Positions 10,025 to 22,361 of a DNA stretch of 64,000 nt are shown here, piece by piece (position 1 is the first letter of the stretch; the number at the start of each line of letters is the position of its first letter). The DNA comes from Lepidodermella squamata (lineage: Eukaryota; Gastrotricha), in the NCBI GenBank assembly GCA_047495785.1, contig JBLDXI010000010.1, forward strand, positions 1,612,001-1,676,000, written 5' to 3'. The notes below the pieces were generated by a model. It ran no database searches, was not told where the DNA came from, and was given only the letters and a program-made list of their open reading frames with translations. Made by a program: the position numbers and the translations under genes.

Positions 10025-12279
10025 TCATCTGCAGAAGGGCAATGAGTAATTTGCGCTCAGATGAGGACATTTGATAAGAGGAAGTTTGTAGACAGGCGAG
10101 CATTTGAAGTATTCACCGATTTTGTTGGAATCATCCTTGCAAATCAATTCGAAAGTAGTCTTGCCTTTAACCAAGCCAGCTAAATCATCCATCTTAGCTA
10201 TGAAAACATCCGGTACTAGAAGAGAACAGAAATTTATCTTATTAATCGATTTGAAAATGATTACCTTCATTCTTTGAGCATCCGTTAAACATGAAGCGTT
10301 TCTTATCAAAGTTAATCGCTGTTTTTATACCCTCAGGAGTGAGTAAGAGTTGCGTCTTCGGCGGTTCTTGAATGCTGAGGAAAAACAGCGTATCAGCGTG
10401 TAAATTCAAGTCAAATACAGATTTCAAACAATCCATCCTCGAGGTAGATTCGATAACTGTCAAGCGTTTGACACCAATCACAGATTCGAAATTAGAAGGA
10501 GCCGCACAGTAAATTCTTCGGGCAAAGTACGGTCGATACAGTTTATCCAGCTTCAACAAAGTCTCCGGACCGTTATTCCCGAGCCAAACGATGAAAACTG
10601 CTTTGGAACCACTGTATAGGTGCTGAATGACTGAATTTTCGATCTCAGAGCAATTTTCGTCCTTTTTCGGCACGACCAAATGGGAATTCGATACCGCCTT
10701 GTTGAGCTCAGCTCTAGCAGGTAGAGGAATATATTGTTCGATCGGGTAGAACTGAAGTTTCTTCATCTCGTTATTCGAACAGTCCTCTACTTTGATGTTA
10801 GTCAACGTCGAGAATTTATAGCCGATTCTTTGCAAATCGGATATCCAGGCTTTTGCAGACAAAACGTCAAAATCTGTCATGATCAGTTTCTTCTTCGATA
10901 AATCTTCGTAAAGTTTGATAAAACATTGACCGATATCGCTCTTGTCGCATTTCCATTTCGAAAGAAACTCAATGAGATGACCGGACTGTTGATAGAGATT
11001 CAACTCATCGACAAAGTCTTTCAGATAATCGTGGGGATTCCTTGCTTGAAAAGCATTAGGTGCAACGTAGCCTTTCCGCATTCCAGCTAGCCAGACGAGG
11101 GCTTGCCCCAAATAAGCCCGCCAGATATCCGTTTCCCTCATGGCCTATTGTTAAATTGATAGAACAGAGCCTTTAAAGCTAAATTCACTTACTATTTCGC
11201 TCGAGAATGGAAACATCAGGACAGGAAATGTCTCGTAATGGAATAGAGTATTTTGAGAGTTGCTTTGAACGTAAAATCTCTCCGGAATCACGATTGGAGG
11301 GGCATTGTCGAAAGTCAGATTGATGAGCGAGGAGAAGTGTTTCCGAGTCAGCCGAAATATTGCGTCCATGTCAGGATCGCCATTCACAACTCCTTGGACC
11401 CATTTTGGAGCAGTTGTATTGCACAATTTGTATCGCCGAGGTGGCAAGCGGGCAATCTCAGTCAATGGGTAGCCCCTAGGCCACAGAGTTGAGTGGCCGA
11501 AATGAGGCAGAGTATTGATCACTGGCAGAGAGTAGTTGTAGTGATCGATATCCGGCACAAGTGCTCGGATGCGAGAGTTGGCTCCACTTAGAGATAGATC
11601 GAGCATTGATTTTAAGTCATCAGTAGGATGGTTGTCGTCATCTAGAGCAAGAAAAATCGATAATTCGGGATTCGTGGTTAAAAACTTTCTCACCAGTGTC
11701 GTAAATAATTTTGGCACCATGTTGTATCGCGAATAGGTATCCGATGTTTTTGATGGAATAAGTTTTCCATCGTTGATAATCTAGCAGATTATACCCTAGT
11801 GTTTTTGCCTCATCGTAGCTCAGGAAGCGAACCCCTTCTGGGGCTGGCCAATTCTTCGGGGTTTTCATATCGCCAACAACTAACAGACGCCAACCTTGTT
11901 TGGACAACTGACCCAGTAACTTCACGTCATCCGTTGGAAGCTAGGAAAAGGAGCAATTTCAGATTCTTTTGGCTGTAGCTCGATGGAAGAAACTTACGCT
12001 GATTGACGTCACAATAATCCATTTTTCCGATAATTTTTCATTCGGTAGCGGTTTCAGAGGGGTAGTTCGCAAGACCATTGGCATAGCTTTTTCCTTATTC
12101 AAGGTTTCACTAGCTTGCTGAAGCTTGTTGTAGCACAGCATTGTTGAATCCCAGCAAACATTCAGCAATACCAGGCCGAGGCCTAGTATGATGGCAGCCG
12201 CTATCACAGATCTGCTTTTCGTGCACACATTGCCCATAGATAATCCGTTCCCTTCCACAATCTCATATGGAGGCGCCAT
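10025..12279 (-). CDS. STELLO/DUF288-like type II membrane protein
   Basis: Five exons (11998-12279, 11694-11940, 11193-11641, 10265-11144, 10025-10215) join in frame over introns of 57, 52, 48 and 49 bp to give 682 residues. A single membrane segment lies near residues 24-42 (SVIAAAIILGLGLVLL) with a short cytosolic start, so it is a type II, probably Golgi, protein. From residue 87 the DUF288/STELLO signature is clear: WIIVTSIS, PTDDVK, GWRLLVVGDMKTPKNW, GYLFAIQHGAKIIYDT and then DDDN at about 175-180, an acidic motif of the glycosyltransferase-like fold that is created across an exon junction. In plants STELLO proteins support cellulose synthase assembly in the Golgi; in animals the role is not established. 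The carboxyl half (from about 325) is less conserved. The family match is strong; a sugar-transfer activity is inference. Confidence 0.85.
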
Positions 12280-12700
12280 CTCAGCAAGTTGGAGATTTCA
12301 ACCTAGCAGTAGCTTATAAAAAAACAAACGCACAGGTGCAAAACAAAAATCGAAAAATGAAAGCCCAGCCATTAGCAAATGGGTACATTAAGGTGCGCAA
12401 TGGATCAATGAAGTCAAAATAAACATAATTCATAACGCAAGGTATTCAGTAGTAAATTATCAAAGAATTTATTGGGCATATCATAAATAGGATCAGTTCT
12501 TTGAATATTTGCAGCAAAATCTGACCGGTGCTTATCCTGCGAAAGTTATAGCATGCTTGCAATAGATCGATATATTAGCATTATGAAGCTATCGGAATAC
12601 ATGACCGACGGGTCACTTGTGAAATTTGCGCAACACATAAATCGAATGAAGAAAAGCAAAATACTGTTTTTTGATATTTATCGTGCAGTCTAACAACAAA
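12280..12700. promoter_or_regulatory. Divergent intergenic region
   Basis: Lies between the start of the STELLO-like gene and the start of the arrestin-domain gene. It should hold both promoters; no element identified. Confidence 0.3.
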
Positions 12701-14042
12701 ATGCATAAACGTGACGTCACAATAGACATTTCGCTTGAAAAATCTTCGTTTTACGCCGGCGAAAAGATCAAAGGATCTGTTTATTTGAACAGCGAACGGC
12801 CGGTTAATGTCAACTATATCGTTGTATCCCTGACCGGGATTATCGGCATCGGCGAGATGAAGAAGAACAAGCTGGAGGCTAAGAAAAGTGTCCAGCTCGA
12901 AGTACCGAAAGCTCCGTCAAAAAAGCCAGATGAGGATGGGCAAGAGAACAAACGCCAGACAGAGATTGTTCTCCATTCAATGGGAACTCTGCCCATACCG
13001 AACAAGTTTCTTCAACCTGGCGTCACTGTATCTCTCCCGTTCAGTTTCGAGCTTTCAGGCGCGTAAGTTGATAGAAAGATCAGCATTTGTATGATTTCAG
13101 CATTCATCTGATATCAGGGGTCAAGTTGTTTCGACATGCGAACTGAATCATGGCTATGTTCGTTACTGGATCGAAGCCTTTTTCCCAGAACTTGATCTAT
13201 GGAACAACCCACCAATTGGTTATCAACCTGTGACAATTTACGACATAGTCGACACTAATACAGCGGAAAGTGTTGCGAAAGCTCCTCAGGGTACTATCAG
13301 GGTCAAAATAGTTGGGGAAGGAGGTTGCTGTGGCTCTACGGCTGGCGGCGAGGCTCATTTCACGGCTAAGTTGGACAGAGGGGTCTACTTGCCGGATGAA
13401 GTGGTGACAGTTCAATGCCAGGGTCGAAATAATACTGGTAGAATCCTGAAACCATTCATCGAGTTCACTCAGAAACAGAAATTCGACAAAATTACACGTG
13501 AGATTACGCTAATGCCTTGAAGCTTAATTTTGAAGTTCTTCATTCAGTTGGAGATTACTTCTTGAAAACACATCGATTGAATCAGCCGAGTGGCATGCCT
13601 CCAGCTCCTATAACTAATGGGTTTAACGGAAAGTTTGTACTTTACGGTGTGATTCCTTCTGGCCTAGCGCCAAACTTGAAACAGCGCCTAATAGAGGTCG
13701 ATTACGTTGTTACGGTAAATGATCGCAAAGCTTTTCACAACGCTCACAGTTTCTCTATTTCAGGTTGGATTTCAAAGTGGAGACGACGATCCTTTCCTCG
13801 AGGATTTTCCTATTACACTTGGTACGGTTCCGTTCAAGCAGCAAATGTCAGGGGCGGCAATAATCACTCAGGAGCCCCAGCCGAAATGGCTTCACGTTAT
13901 GGACCGAGAGAAGGCGAATTTACTCGCTTCGGTTTATAACAAAACACCACGGCTGCCTAAATTGGCTCATTTGACGCCGGAATTCGCTGAACGATTCGGC
14001 CATTACATTATTAGCCACTGCGGGCTTGGGGACGAGAAGTGA
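12701..14042 (+). CDS. Arrestin-domain-containing protein (alpha-arrestin/ARRDC type)
   Basis: Exons 12701-13062, 13118-13497, 13548-13714 and 13764-14042 join over introns of 55, 50 and 49 bp to give 395 residues. The first in-frame ATG is at 12701. The arrestin N domain is seen as ISLEKSSFYAGEKIKGSVYL near residue 8, followed by an acidic/Lys insert near 65-90 and the loop PGVTVSLPFSFELSGA. The strand VRYWIEAFF is near 132. The arrestin C domain begins near 190 (AHFTAKLDRGVYLPDEVV) and ends with the segment VDYVVTVGFQSGDDDPF. Alpha-arrestins link membrane cargo to ubiquitin ligases and endocytosis. A PPxY motif is not visible in the tail, so E3 recruitment by that route is doubtful. The protein is cytosolic and has no signal peptide. 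Confidence 0.9.
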
Positions 14043-14604
14043 GCAAGTCGAGGATAAAGCAAGTCAAACTTGCCCATGGGAAAAACTGAAGTCCTGGTGA
14101 ATGAACCTGTGGCACCTTTACCTAATTTAATTTCTTCTGAAAGCATTCTATTTTTGGTTTGATATCTTGAAAAAAGCTTCTTTAAATAAAGTGCCTTCGC
14201 GATAACTAGAAATGTCTGCGTTAATCTGGGTCGTGAACGGAACAGGACCTTCTTGTAGTCACCTTGATTACCTATATTTCTCAATCTTGTTAAAAGCTTG
14301 AATTAAAGGAGTTGTTTGCAACCTCAGGACATTGATTGGATTGTTAAGGAAGCATTGTTTCTTGACGGAAAGCAGCAGCGTAAGCAATCAGCGGCATATT
14401 TGAGCATTAACTGATGCGGTACGCCATCAGGTGCCTCAACGGAAATAACGGAATGAAGGTTTACCTATCCTAAATTGCGAGCTTCCAGCCCCGAATGCTG
14501 GAGAAGCACTGTCCAGCATGGCATTTGTGATACTGCATTACTATGCTGCCAAGCCCTCATCTCCGAATTTTCCCTAAAAACTAATTTGAGCCTGTGGTTT
14601 CCTG
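14043..14604. other. Intergenic, no gene seen
   Basis: 3' flank of the arrestin-domain gene up to the left end of a transposon remnant. No coding structure. Confidence 0.35.
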
Positions 14605-14606
14605 TA

Positions 14607-16350
14607 CAGTGCTCCCTCGATAAAAGCACTGGGTCGGGAGCCAGACCCGGTCTTTAAACAAGGGAAAGCTATAACGAGGGCTGTAGTTGAATGCAGAAGC
14701 TAAAAATAGACCGTTTCTACGGCTTAAGACAGTTGCCATGCCAACGCGCAGAAAGAGACGGACACGGATTACGTGAAACAATAACACTATGAATGATGAG
14801 TTCGTCGCAAAGTATTTATTCTTATTTGCCAGGGCGGCTTTGATTTGACTGGTTGGCCTTGTTTTTTTTTTACCCTGATTTCATGTCCTGCCTGAGGTTA
14901 ACGAACTCAGAATGAAAAAACCTGGAATCTCATTATTTCAATTTACTTCAAAAATTCCCAGCTCATCCGATTTTGCAAATTTTATTTGAAATCACAGCTT
15001 AAAAAATCAATCACTTTGGTCAAGATTGATCAGAATACTTTGAATAAATCACAAGCAAATTCAGCCAAACATTCTCAAGATAATGCAGTGTTCAATTCGG
15101 AACTCATGCTTCGCCTAAAATTTGTAGAATTATTGTAGAATTATTAATAATATGAAATTTAAAACAATTAGGATGAAAATAAAGTCGACTTTATAATAGA
15201 GGGAGCTTCGAAAATAACCCTCATTGAGATGTCATTGAGCAATCACGGACCGATTTCAAGGCATAAGACGTGTGGTTCCGTCAAGAGGGAATGGGGAACA
15301 AGAGGGTGTTTAGATTCAATGGGATAAATTTGTATCTTCCCAGGCGTGATCTCGTTTCATTCGACTGGCCTATTAAGATCAGAGCAAGGTAAAAAATCGG
15401 ACAGAAGCTCCCGCCGCCCCTCCTCGGGATATGGCGATTTTCAAAGTCAAAATCGAATGATTAAAAGTTGTGAAAAAACCCGTAAAATTACCAAGGCGTT
15501 GAGCAATGAAATCGTAGAGTAGTGGCAGCCAGTTTCAAGGTAGATCAGGCCTATCGACAATCGAAAATCGGCTAATAATTTTGATAAATCAGGGGAACTG
15601 GAACGAATGAAATCTGTCTAATTTTATGAAAATAAATCCATGTATCGAAAGTAAAATAAATCTTGAAACAAGGACATGATTCTTCATGATTACGCAACAC
15701 AGCTGGGAACAAAATTAGGAATAACTGAAGTTTCAGTTTTCCTTGAAAAACACGATTTATATCCTATTTGATCGTGCTGGTAAATTTCAAGAGATTTTCC
15801 GACCGGGAAAAAGCTAAAAAAAATCGGGGCAATTAAGATGAGTCTTTCATAGTTGATCAGCAATTGATCAGACCTGAGGAAAAATCTGCAAATCAAGCAG
15901 ATAGAAGATTGGCGGGCATTTTTATAGCTATTGAAATGAATTGCTGATTTTGTCTGATAAACTGGCAACTGGCGTAATTTCTGATGGAAAAGTTTAACGA
16001 AAAAGCAAGACGACTCGCAGCGCGACTTGAGTGGCAGCTAATCCACACACTCTGTTGCATAATCACAGCCATTTTAAAGCCACAAGATCAGCTTAATGCA
16101 ATGATGATCTTTCAACTCGTTTGAACTAAACATGAAATAACTGGATCTCTCAAAACCACGACAACGCGCCGCTAGGTTTCTAGGAACGCTTTATTTTTTT
16201 AATTTTTCACGCTTAATTTTTTTATTCTGTCAAATAATTATTTTTTGTTTAATTAATAATTTTCAACTCATTTATTTAGCAGGGTCCAAAATTACGGTCT
16301 ACAAACGAGGGAGTTCTTTTAAGGAGGGTGCCACTAACGAGGGAGCACTG
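14607..16350. mobile_element. Non-autonomous TIR transposon, pogo/Tigger-like ends
   Basis: Inverted ends CAGTGCTCCCTCG (14607-14619) and CGAGGGAGCACTG (16338-16350) are each flanked by TA (14605-14606, 16351-16352), consistent with a TA target duplication of the Tc1/mariner/pogo superfamily. A second, internal match to the CCCTCG motif occurs near each end (CGAGGGCT near 14675; CGAGGGAGTTC near 16306). The interior of about 1.7 kb has no transposase-like ORF, so this is a decayed or deletion copy. The superfamily is inferred from ends and TSD only. Confidence 0.6.
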
Positions 16351-16352
16351 TA

Positions 16353-16741
16353 TTCCTTTAGGTGCCCTTGCTATCTTCGCCCTTCTAAGCCCCTCTCGAG
16401 TCAGCCGAAATAATATGTAAACTTACTGTTTAATGAATTGAACTCTGCCTTGCCTTACAAATCCTAGGCCTGAGCCTTGAGCCTTTCTGAACCTGAGCCT
16501 TCTCTGAAGGAGCTGGAATAGCCCTGCCCTGCCTGTAAGACCTTCAATATTGCCGTTAACAACCTTCGATTGTATTCAGCCCTAATCAGTTGGCGCAACG
16601 AGCGTGGGTATTTCTGTTAACTTCTGAGTTGGCGCTGCCTTGTAACGACTCATTTTGAGTAAGTGAAGAAAGTGTTAGTAAGGCCTGTTATTTTACTTAA
16701 ATCACTGCTATCAATGAATTCCCTTTTTGACCTACGAAACA
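16353..16741. other. Intergenic, no gene seen
   Basis: Flank between the TIR element and the 3' end of the first group A receptor gene. Nothing recognisable. Confidence 0.3.
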
Positions 16742-18052
16742 TCATGACGTCAATATTGAAAATGTTGCGCTATATGTGGCTAAACTAGCCGTTAAAAATA
16801 TGCTAAATACGCCAAAGTCAAGTAAATCGACGCGATTGAAATAGCTGTTAACCGATGCTAACCAATAAGTCGAATGGCTAATACAGAGACGAGAAACGAA
16901 TAGGGCGTATAATGCTATCGAGACTCCAATAATTGTTTGAGCTGCGACGCATTTCATCAAATACAGTGATTCAGCGGTTCTTGGAATCGCCTGAGCAAGC
17001 AAGGTAAACACAACTGACGTAGCTAGAAATAGAGTAATAGATAAGTTAGCTCTTTGCGCATATTTGCCTGGCATAATCAATGTTCCTAGCTGAAGAATGG
17101 TCAAAGCAGCTAGAGGTAGGAAAATAGTTGAAAAATAGGCTTGAGGTTTGCGTTTGAATTCGAAGATGAATTCAATGTTATCAGCCAAGCCAGTGCCATT
17201 ATTTTTTGCGCCGTGTGAATCGTGATTTTCTAATATCCAAATGCTCGATTCGTCCATGATGTTTTCGACGTTGAATGCATTTATGCTGAATTCAGCAAAA
17301 CCTACTAGGATTTTATCTATATCCCTACTTATTGCGATCGACAGTTTGCATCTTTGTCTATCGAACGGAAACCTGTGAAAAAAATTGCATGTTTTCGGAG
17401 TGATGCCGCTTAGCTGCCTCTCTGACCTTTTGAATGAAAAAGAGCAAATAGAATTGAACCTGCCTTGGATCGACCATGACATTGTTCCATCACCCAACAA
17501 GTACATCTCACCGGTTCTGGGCAATTATATAGTTGAAGGACGATTCACAATAAAGTCTTACCTTTCAAAGGGATTCAAGATATTCCCAGCTGAATTTGCA
17601 TGCTTCAAAGGAGGTAGCCATATTTCATCGTTCTTCAACATGCACATCGGCCATGCAAACTCGTCAGACTGGTTCCATTGCGCACATGGCGGCATACTCC
17701 AACCTATCAAGACCTCCGCCTCAATCGAGAACCTGTATTGAGATGTTAGAAGCCATAAAAATAGGTATCGTATCACGTATCACGTTTGGTAGTAATCGTC
17801 CAATTTGACATCTCCAATAGGTTCCAACTCGAGGGTAAGACCGATAGGCTTATTGCCCACGTTCGGTCGTGTTGTTTTACTCCTGAGATACGGGCATCTT
17901 GCGACCAAGTAGGAACAAAATGAAAACCACCCAAAATTATCATAGGGATCAATATCGGCCGCATCCATAAGGCTATCGTCACATTTTACATTCCACAGTG
18001 ATCGACAGAAAAGCACAGCAGAAAAGAAGCAAATAAATCTGCCATATTGCAT
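16742..18052 (-). CDS. Group A Cys-loop receptor subunit 1
   Basis: Exons 17784-18052, 17562-17732, 17427-17516 and 16742-17372 join over introns of 51, 45 and 54 bp to give 386 residues. The amino end has a signal peptide and the group A phrase ARCPYLRSKTTRP near 50-62. LDDYYQ-T-FSIEAE crosses intron 1, IWLPPLKHANSAGN is near 127, and the Cys-loop CSFSFKRFPFDRQRC (13 residues) is split by intron 3. M1 (about 255-278) is YFSTIFLPLAALTI. M2 follows GKYAQR, so -1' is Gln rather than Glu or Asp. M3 is near 310-338, M4 near 358-382, and the M3-M4 loop is about 20 residues. There is no loop C Cys pair. The uncharged -1' ring residue makes its ion selectivity uncertain. It is the first of a same-strand array. 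Confidence 0.9.
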
Positions 18053-18814
18053 TTTGCTTTCGGGAAACTGAAAAACCAGTTTGATAACATTCTTGCTTCA
18101 TGCTCGACAAGTTTGAATGTGTTGTATAAGCGCAAATATAATCCACAGTAAATATTTGCTCAATAACTGGCACTGCGGGCAAAGCGAATGGGCAATTCAA
18201 ATCTTCAGCTGTTTCGTGATGAATTTTACATTATAATTTGTTTCACAACATGGTTAGACAGTAGACAGAAGACCATGGCCCTAAGTTCGAAGTGCCAATG
18301 CAAAAAACCTTGAAATTGTTATAGTTTCAATAATTCCCCTGAAGCCTAGCCATTCATCCAATTTGTTTTCGTGACTTGAAAGTGTCTGCCACTGGAAAGA
18401 CGTACGCTAATTTGCAATTTCTTTTTCAATTTCTCAATTTTTTAGATTTTTTCGCTAAGATGCTTCTCATTGATTCGAAGTTCGCAAAAACTTGTTAATG
18501 CGCGATTAAAAAATCACATATGTTATTTCCTAAAGCTTGAAACCTGAAGTCTTCGATGCTGATTTAGCACGAAAAAGCACGAAAATTGCGAATTTTTAAC
18601 TCAAAGAATCCCTGAACCTAGCTGGGTTCATAAGATCTGAAAGCGTACGCCCTTATATCAACGGTTTCAATAAGGAATATTTTTTGTGTCTGCCACTGAG
18701 CGTGGTCCAGTGGGCAAAAATCGGAACACTGGGCCTTGTTACAGCTCGAGACACTAACAAACTTCATATCTTGAGTACAAATCTGCTGTTTTATTCGACT
18801 TCAATCAAGAAAAA
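18053..18814. other. Intergenic within receptor array
   Basis: Upstream of one group A gene and downstream of the next. A plus-strand open stretch from 18684 overlaps the antisense of the receptor end and is not called. Confidence 0.35.
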
Positions 18815-20143
18815 TCAAGAGGTTAACACTGAGAGTGTTGAGCTGTATGTTACTAAGCTTGCAGTCAGTAAAATTGAGAACAAACCAAAGTCGAGTAAAT
18901 CTATCCGATTGAAGAAGCCATTTACCTGGGCTAGCCAATAATGAGGGTAGCCTATGGCGAGGCGGCAGACTACGAGAATGTAAATTGTCAAGATTACTCC
19001 TATAATCGTCTGAGCAGCAACGCACTTCATCAAATGTAACGAGTCAGCGGTTTTCGGGATTTCCTGAGCAAGCAAGGTCAACACGACTGATGAGGCGAGA
19101 AACAGCGTGGTAGATAAGTTAGCTCTTTGCGCGTATTTGCCTGGCATTATCAAAGTTCCGAGTTGCAGAATGGTCAATGTAACAAGAGGTAGGAAAATTG
19201 TCGTGTAATACGCCTGAGGCTTGCGTTTGAATTCAAAGATGAAATCAACCGTGTCATAAAGGCCAGTGTGATTGTTTATTGAGCCGGATGAATCGTAGCT
19301 TTCTAATACCCAGACATCCGATTCGTCCATGAGGCCTTCGATGGCGAAGTGAAAGTCCACACCAGCGAATCCAACCATCACTTTGTCAATCTCTCGGCTT
19401 ATCGCGATCGAGATTTTGCATCGCTGTTTGTCAAAAGGAAACCTATGTAAAAGTTTCTTTTCAGCTCATCTACCATTAATATATAAATCAAAATAACAGT
19501 ACCTCTTGAAAGATAAATTGCAGATTGAATTGAACTTTCCGCCAGTGGACCATATTAGCTTTCCATCATCAGTAAGGAATAAATCATCTTTCCTGAAAGA
19601 AATTCGGTAATCTTCATCAGGTTGGCAAGAGATTCTGCGACTTCTCACCCTTCGACAGGATTATTGATGTTACCAGCCGAGTTGGCATGTTTCAATGCCG
19701 GTAACCATACTTGTTCGTTTTTCAACACGCAGATGGAATATTTTGACTCAACAGATGTGATCCAATTAGCGCAAGGCGGCATTTCCCAAATAACAATAAC
19801 CTCAGCCTCGATAGAAAATCTGTGGAAATCATGAAGGGGGCAGCGTTCGAAATAAAAAGTGATTAAAACATTACGTTTGGTAGTAATCATCGAGTCTGAC
19901 GTCTCCGATAGGATTAAAACTAATCAAGAGATTGGTAAATGCTTCGCCATCAATTGCTGGTCGTGTAGTTTTACTCCTGAGATACGGACACTTCGCGACT
20001 AAATCGGAACAAAATGAGTACCATCCATATTCATCGTAAGGGTCTAGTTCGAATGAATCGGCCGGCGAGTTGGCCGAAATTGTGGGTCGACACTGGAATA
20101 AAAGAATGGCATAAATGAAGTGGCTAGAAAGGCCGAGACTCAT
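18815..20143 (-). CDS. Group A Cys-loop receptor subunit 2
   Basis: Exons 19875-20143, 19649-19819, 19503-19592 and 18815-19442 give 385 residues. The first three exons have the same lengths as in the 16742-18052 gene and all three intron phases match. The signal peptide is followed by DPYDEYGWYSFCSDLVAKC. The Cys-loop is CNLSFKRFPFDKQRC (13 residues). M1 is YYTTIFLPLVTLTI and M2 follows GKYAQR, again with Gln at -1'. M3 is near SLHLMKCVAAQ, and M4 ends STLSVLTS. The short M3-M4 loop and lack of loop C cysteines match the group. The two Gln-bearing copies are neighbours and most similar to each other, which indicates a local tandem duplication. Confidence 0.9.
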
Positions 20144-20624
20144 TTCGTCTGTAAGAAAATGACATATGAAGTGACAGCAACGAATTTGATTCCACTCTGC
20201 ATGCGTTTTGCTTAGTCGTGTTAGTGCAATAATTCAGTGTCAATATTTACAGACAACTCGCGCGGTGCGAGTTGCGAGATTCCTTCTCATTAAATGTCTT
20301 CATATATGCTTAAATTCGCTATGAATTCTCCTCTTAGAACAGTCAGTTCACTTAACATAAAAGCCAAAGTATGCAATCGGACTTTTACATCTGACTGCCA
20401 AAAGCCAAAAGCCAAAAGAGCGAATTTGCCTGTGACCATCCTCGATCCTCGAGGTGTTTAAAACGCAAATTCACAAAGACATTCTTTTTCGAACACAGCA
20501 TGGCCCATCAACGAAAAATTGAGGACGTGACCAATCACGTTGAGCTTTTGAAGAGCCTGCGTCATGATTTTTTGAGCTGACTCAAATTTGAACGTAGTTT
20601 ATTGCGGAAAAGTACTGCAATACA
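20144..20624. other. Intergenic within receptor array
   Basis: 481 bp with a small AAAGCCAAAAGCC direct repeat near 20398-20415; no gene. Confidence 0.3.
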
Positions 20625-22046
20625 TCAGATAGTTAATAGTGCCAAAATCGTTGCGCTATAAGCAACTAAACTTGCTGTAATGAAAATTACAAGCAAACCA
20701 AAATCAAGTGCATCCACTCGATTGAAATAACTGTTAATGGGTGTTAGCCAATACTCACTTTGATTATCAGATAGACGGTTCACTACTAGCGTATAAAGAG
20801 TTATAACGACCCCAATTATTGCCTGTACGGCGATGCATTTCATCAAATGCAGAGATTCAGCAGTTTTTGGGATTTCTTGAGCCAGAAGAGTCAGCAGCAC
20901 TGAAGAGGCAAGGAACAAAGTTGTAGATAAGTTGGCTCTTTCAACGAATTGGCCCGGCATTATCAGAGCCCCCAACTGTAGAATGGTCAGAGTAACCATC
21001 GGTAAGAAAATTGTGGCAGAATAGGCGTGAGGTTTGCGTTTAAAATCGAAGACGAAATGAACGGTATCAGCTAAGCCTGTATCATTGTTGATATTTTTGT
21101 AAAATTGCAGATTTTCCAGCTTCCACACGTCCGATTCGTCCATGATTTCATCGTTACGATATTTCGCAAGCTTAGCTCTCTCGAATCCGACAAACCATCT
21201 GTCAAATTGTCGACCTATTTCTAGCGAAAGTTTGCATTGTTGTTGATCGAAGGGAAACCTGTTATTTCTTAGCTTCAGTTATTTCTTAAAACGCGGCCTC
21301 GCTAAAACTAACCTGATCAGCGACAGAGAGCAGATTGAATTGAACCGTCCGCTGGTTACCCATGTAAATTTAGTTCCGTTTACAAAAGGCATCAGGAACA
21401 ACTGCCCCTTCCTGATCGATGATAACATGAAATACGGATCGTCACATCGAAAATCTCACCTTTCAAACGGATCGACAATGTTTCCGGCTGTGTTTCCATG
21501 TTTCAATGGTGGCAGCCACGTATCTTCGGTTTTTACAATGCAAAATGGCCAGGCAGACTCCTCACTCGCGTTCCATTGAGCACAAGCAGGCGCGTCCCAG
21601 AAAAAAGTGAATTCAGCTTCAATGGAGAATCTGTATTGAGAAATGTAATGACAATTTTTAGTCATGTTCGAGAATTTCACTTCTTTTTTTGCTTTAACAA
21701 TTAAGAAAACCCTGATCAGTGGTTTCTATGCATGAATCACCATTAGATAAAATGACCCTAATCAAAATTACGTTTGATACAAATCGTCCAGTTTGACGTC
21801 TCCAAGCGGTTGGAAAACAGCGATAATACCGACTGCTCTGCCGTTTACGCTCGGTCTAGAAGTTTTACTCGTCAGATACGGGCATTTTGCGACCAGTTCA
21901 GAGCAAAATGAGAACCAGCCAAAAGTGTCATACGGATCTGGTCTGAATGCATTAGTAGAGGAGTTGTCGACAGGAGTAGAGGAGCTTTTAGCCCAGTTAA
22001 ATGAACAAAACATCGAAATACAGACAATACAGCTGCTCAAATGCAT
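20625..22046 (-). CDS. Group A Cys-loop receptor subunit 3
   Basis: Exons 21772-22046, 21460-21630, 21313-21411 and 20625-21258 join over introns of 141, 48 and 54 bp to give 392 residues. The signal peptide is MHLSSCIVCISMFCSF and the phrase LVAKCPYLTSKTSRP follows near 60. Exon 3 is nine bases longer than in the two downstream copies. The Cys-loop CSLSLIRFPFDQQQC has 13 residues. M1 is AYSATIFLPMVTLTI. M2 follows GQFVER, so -1' is Glu as in cation-selective channels. M4 is near VDALDFGLLVIF. It pairs with the group B gene 315 bp upstream and resembles the A gene at 28662-29978 and the pseudogene at 25110-25331. Cation selectivity is an inference from the -1' residue only. Confidence 0.9.
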
Positions 22047-22361
22047 GTGGCTTCCATCAAAATCGAATGTATTATATGAAGTGGCAAATGATAATTGCGT
22101 TTGAGCTATTTTGTTGGCTGGGTGAGTTTAACGTTGAGGGAAATAATGTTAAGCAAATATTTGAGATAGCTCAGATTTCCAAAGTGTTGCTGGTGCGTTA
22201 TTTAAAAATGCGGAATCGGTAGTTATTCGACTGTAAAGAAATTATGAATCATCAAAATGAGAGACTTGTTATTTGGTACTCAAAAACAAATTTATTGCAA
22301 CAGAATAAGTTGTCAGTATGTTCAAAAGAGCTTAATCACTCATTCATGCACAGGAATCGCC
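22047..22361. other. Intergenic between A and B receptor genes
   Basis: 315 bp separating an A gene start from a B gene stop on the same strand. No element identified. Confidence 0.3.
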
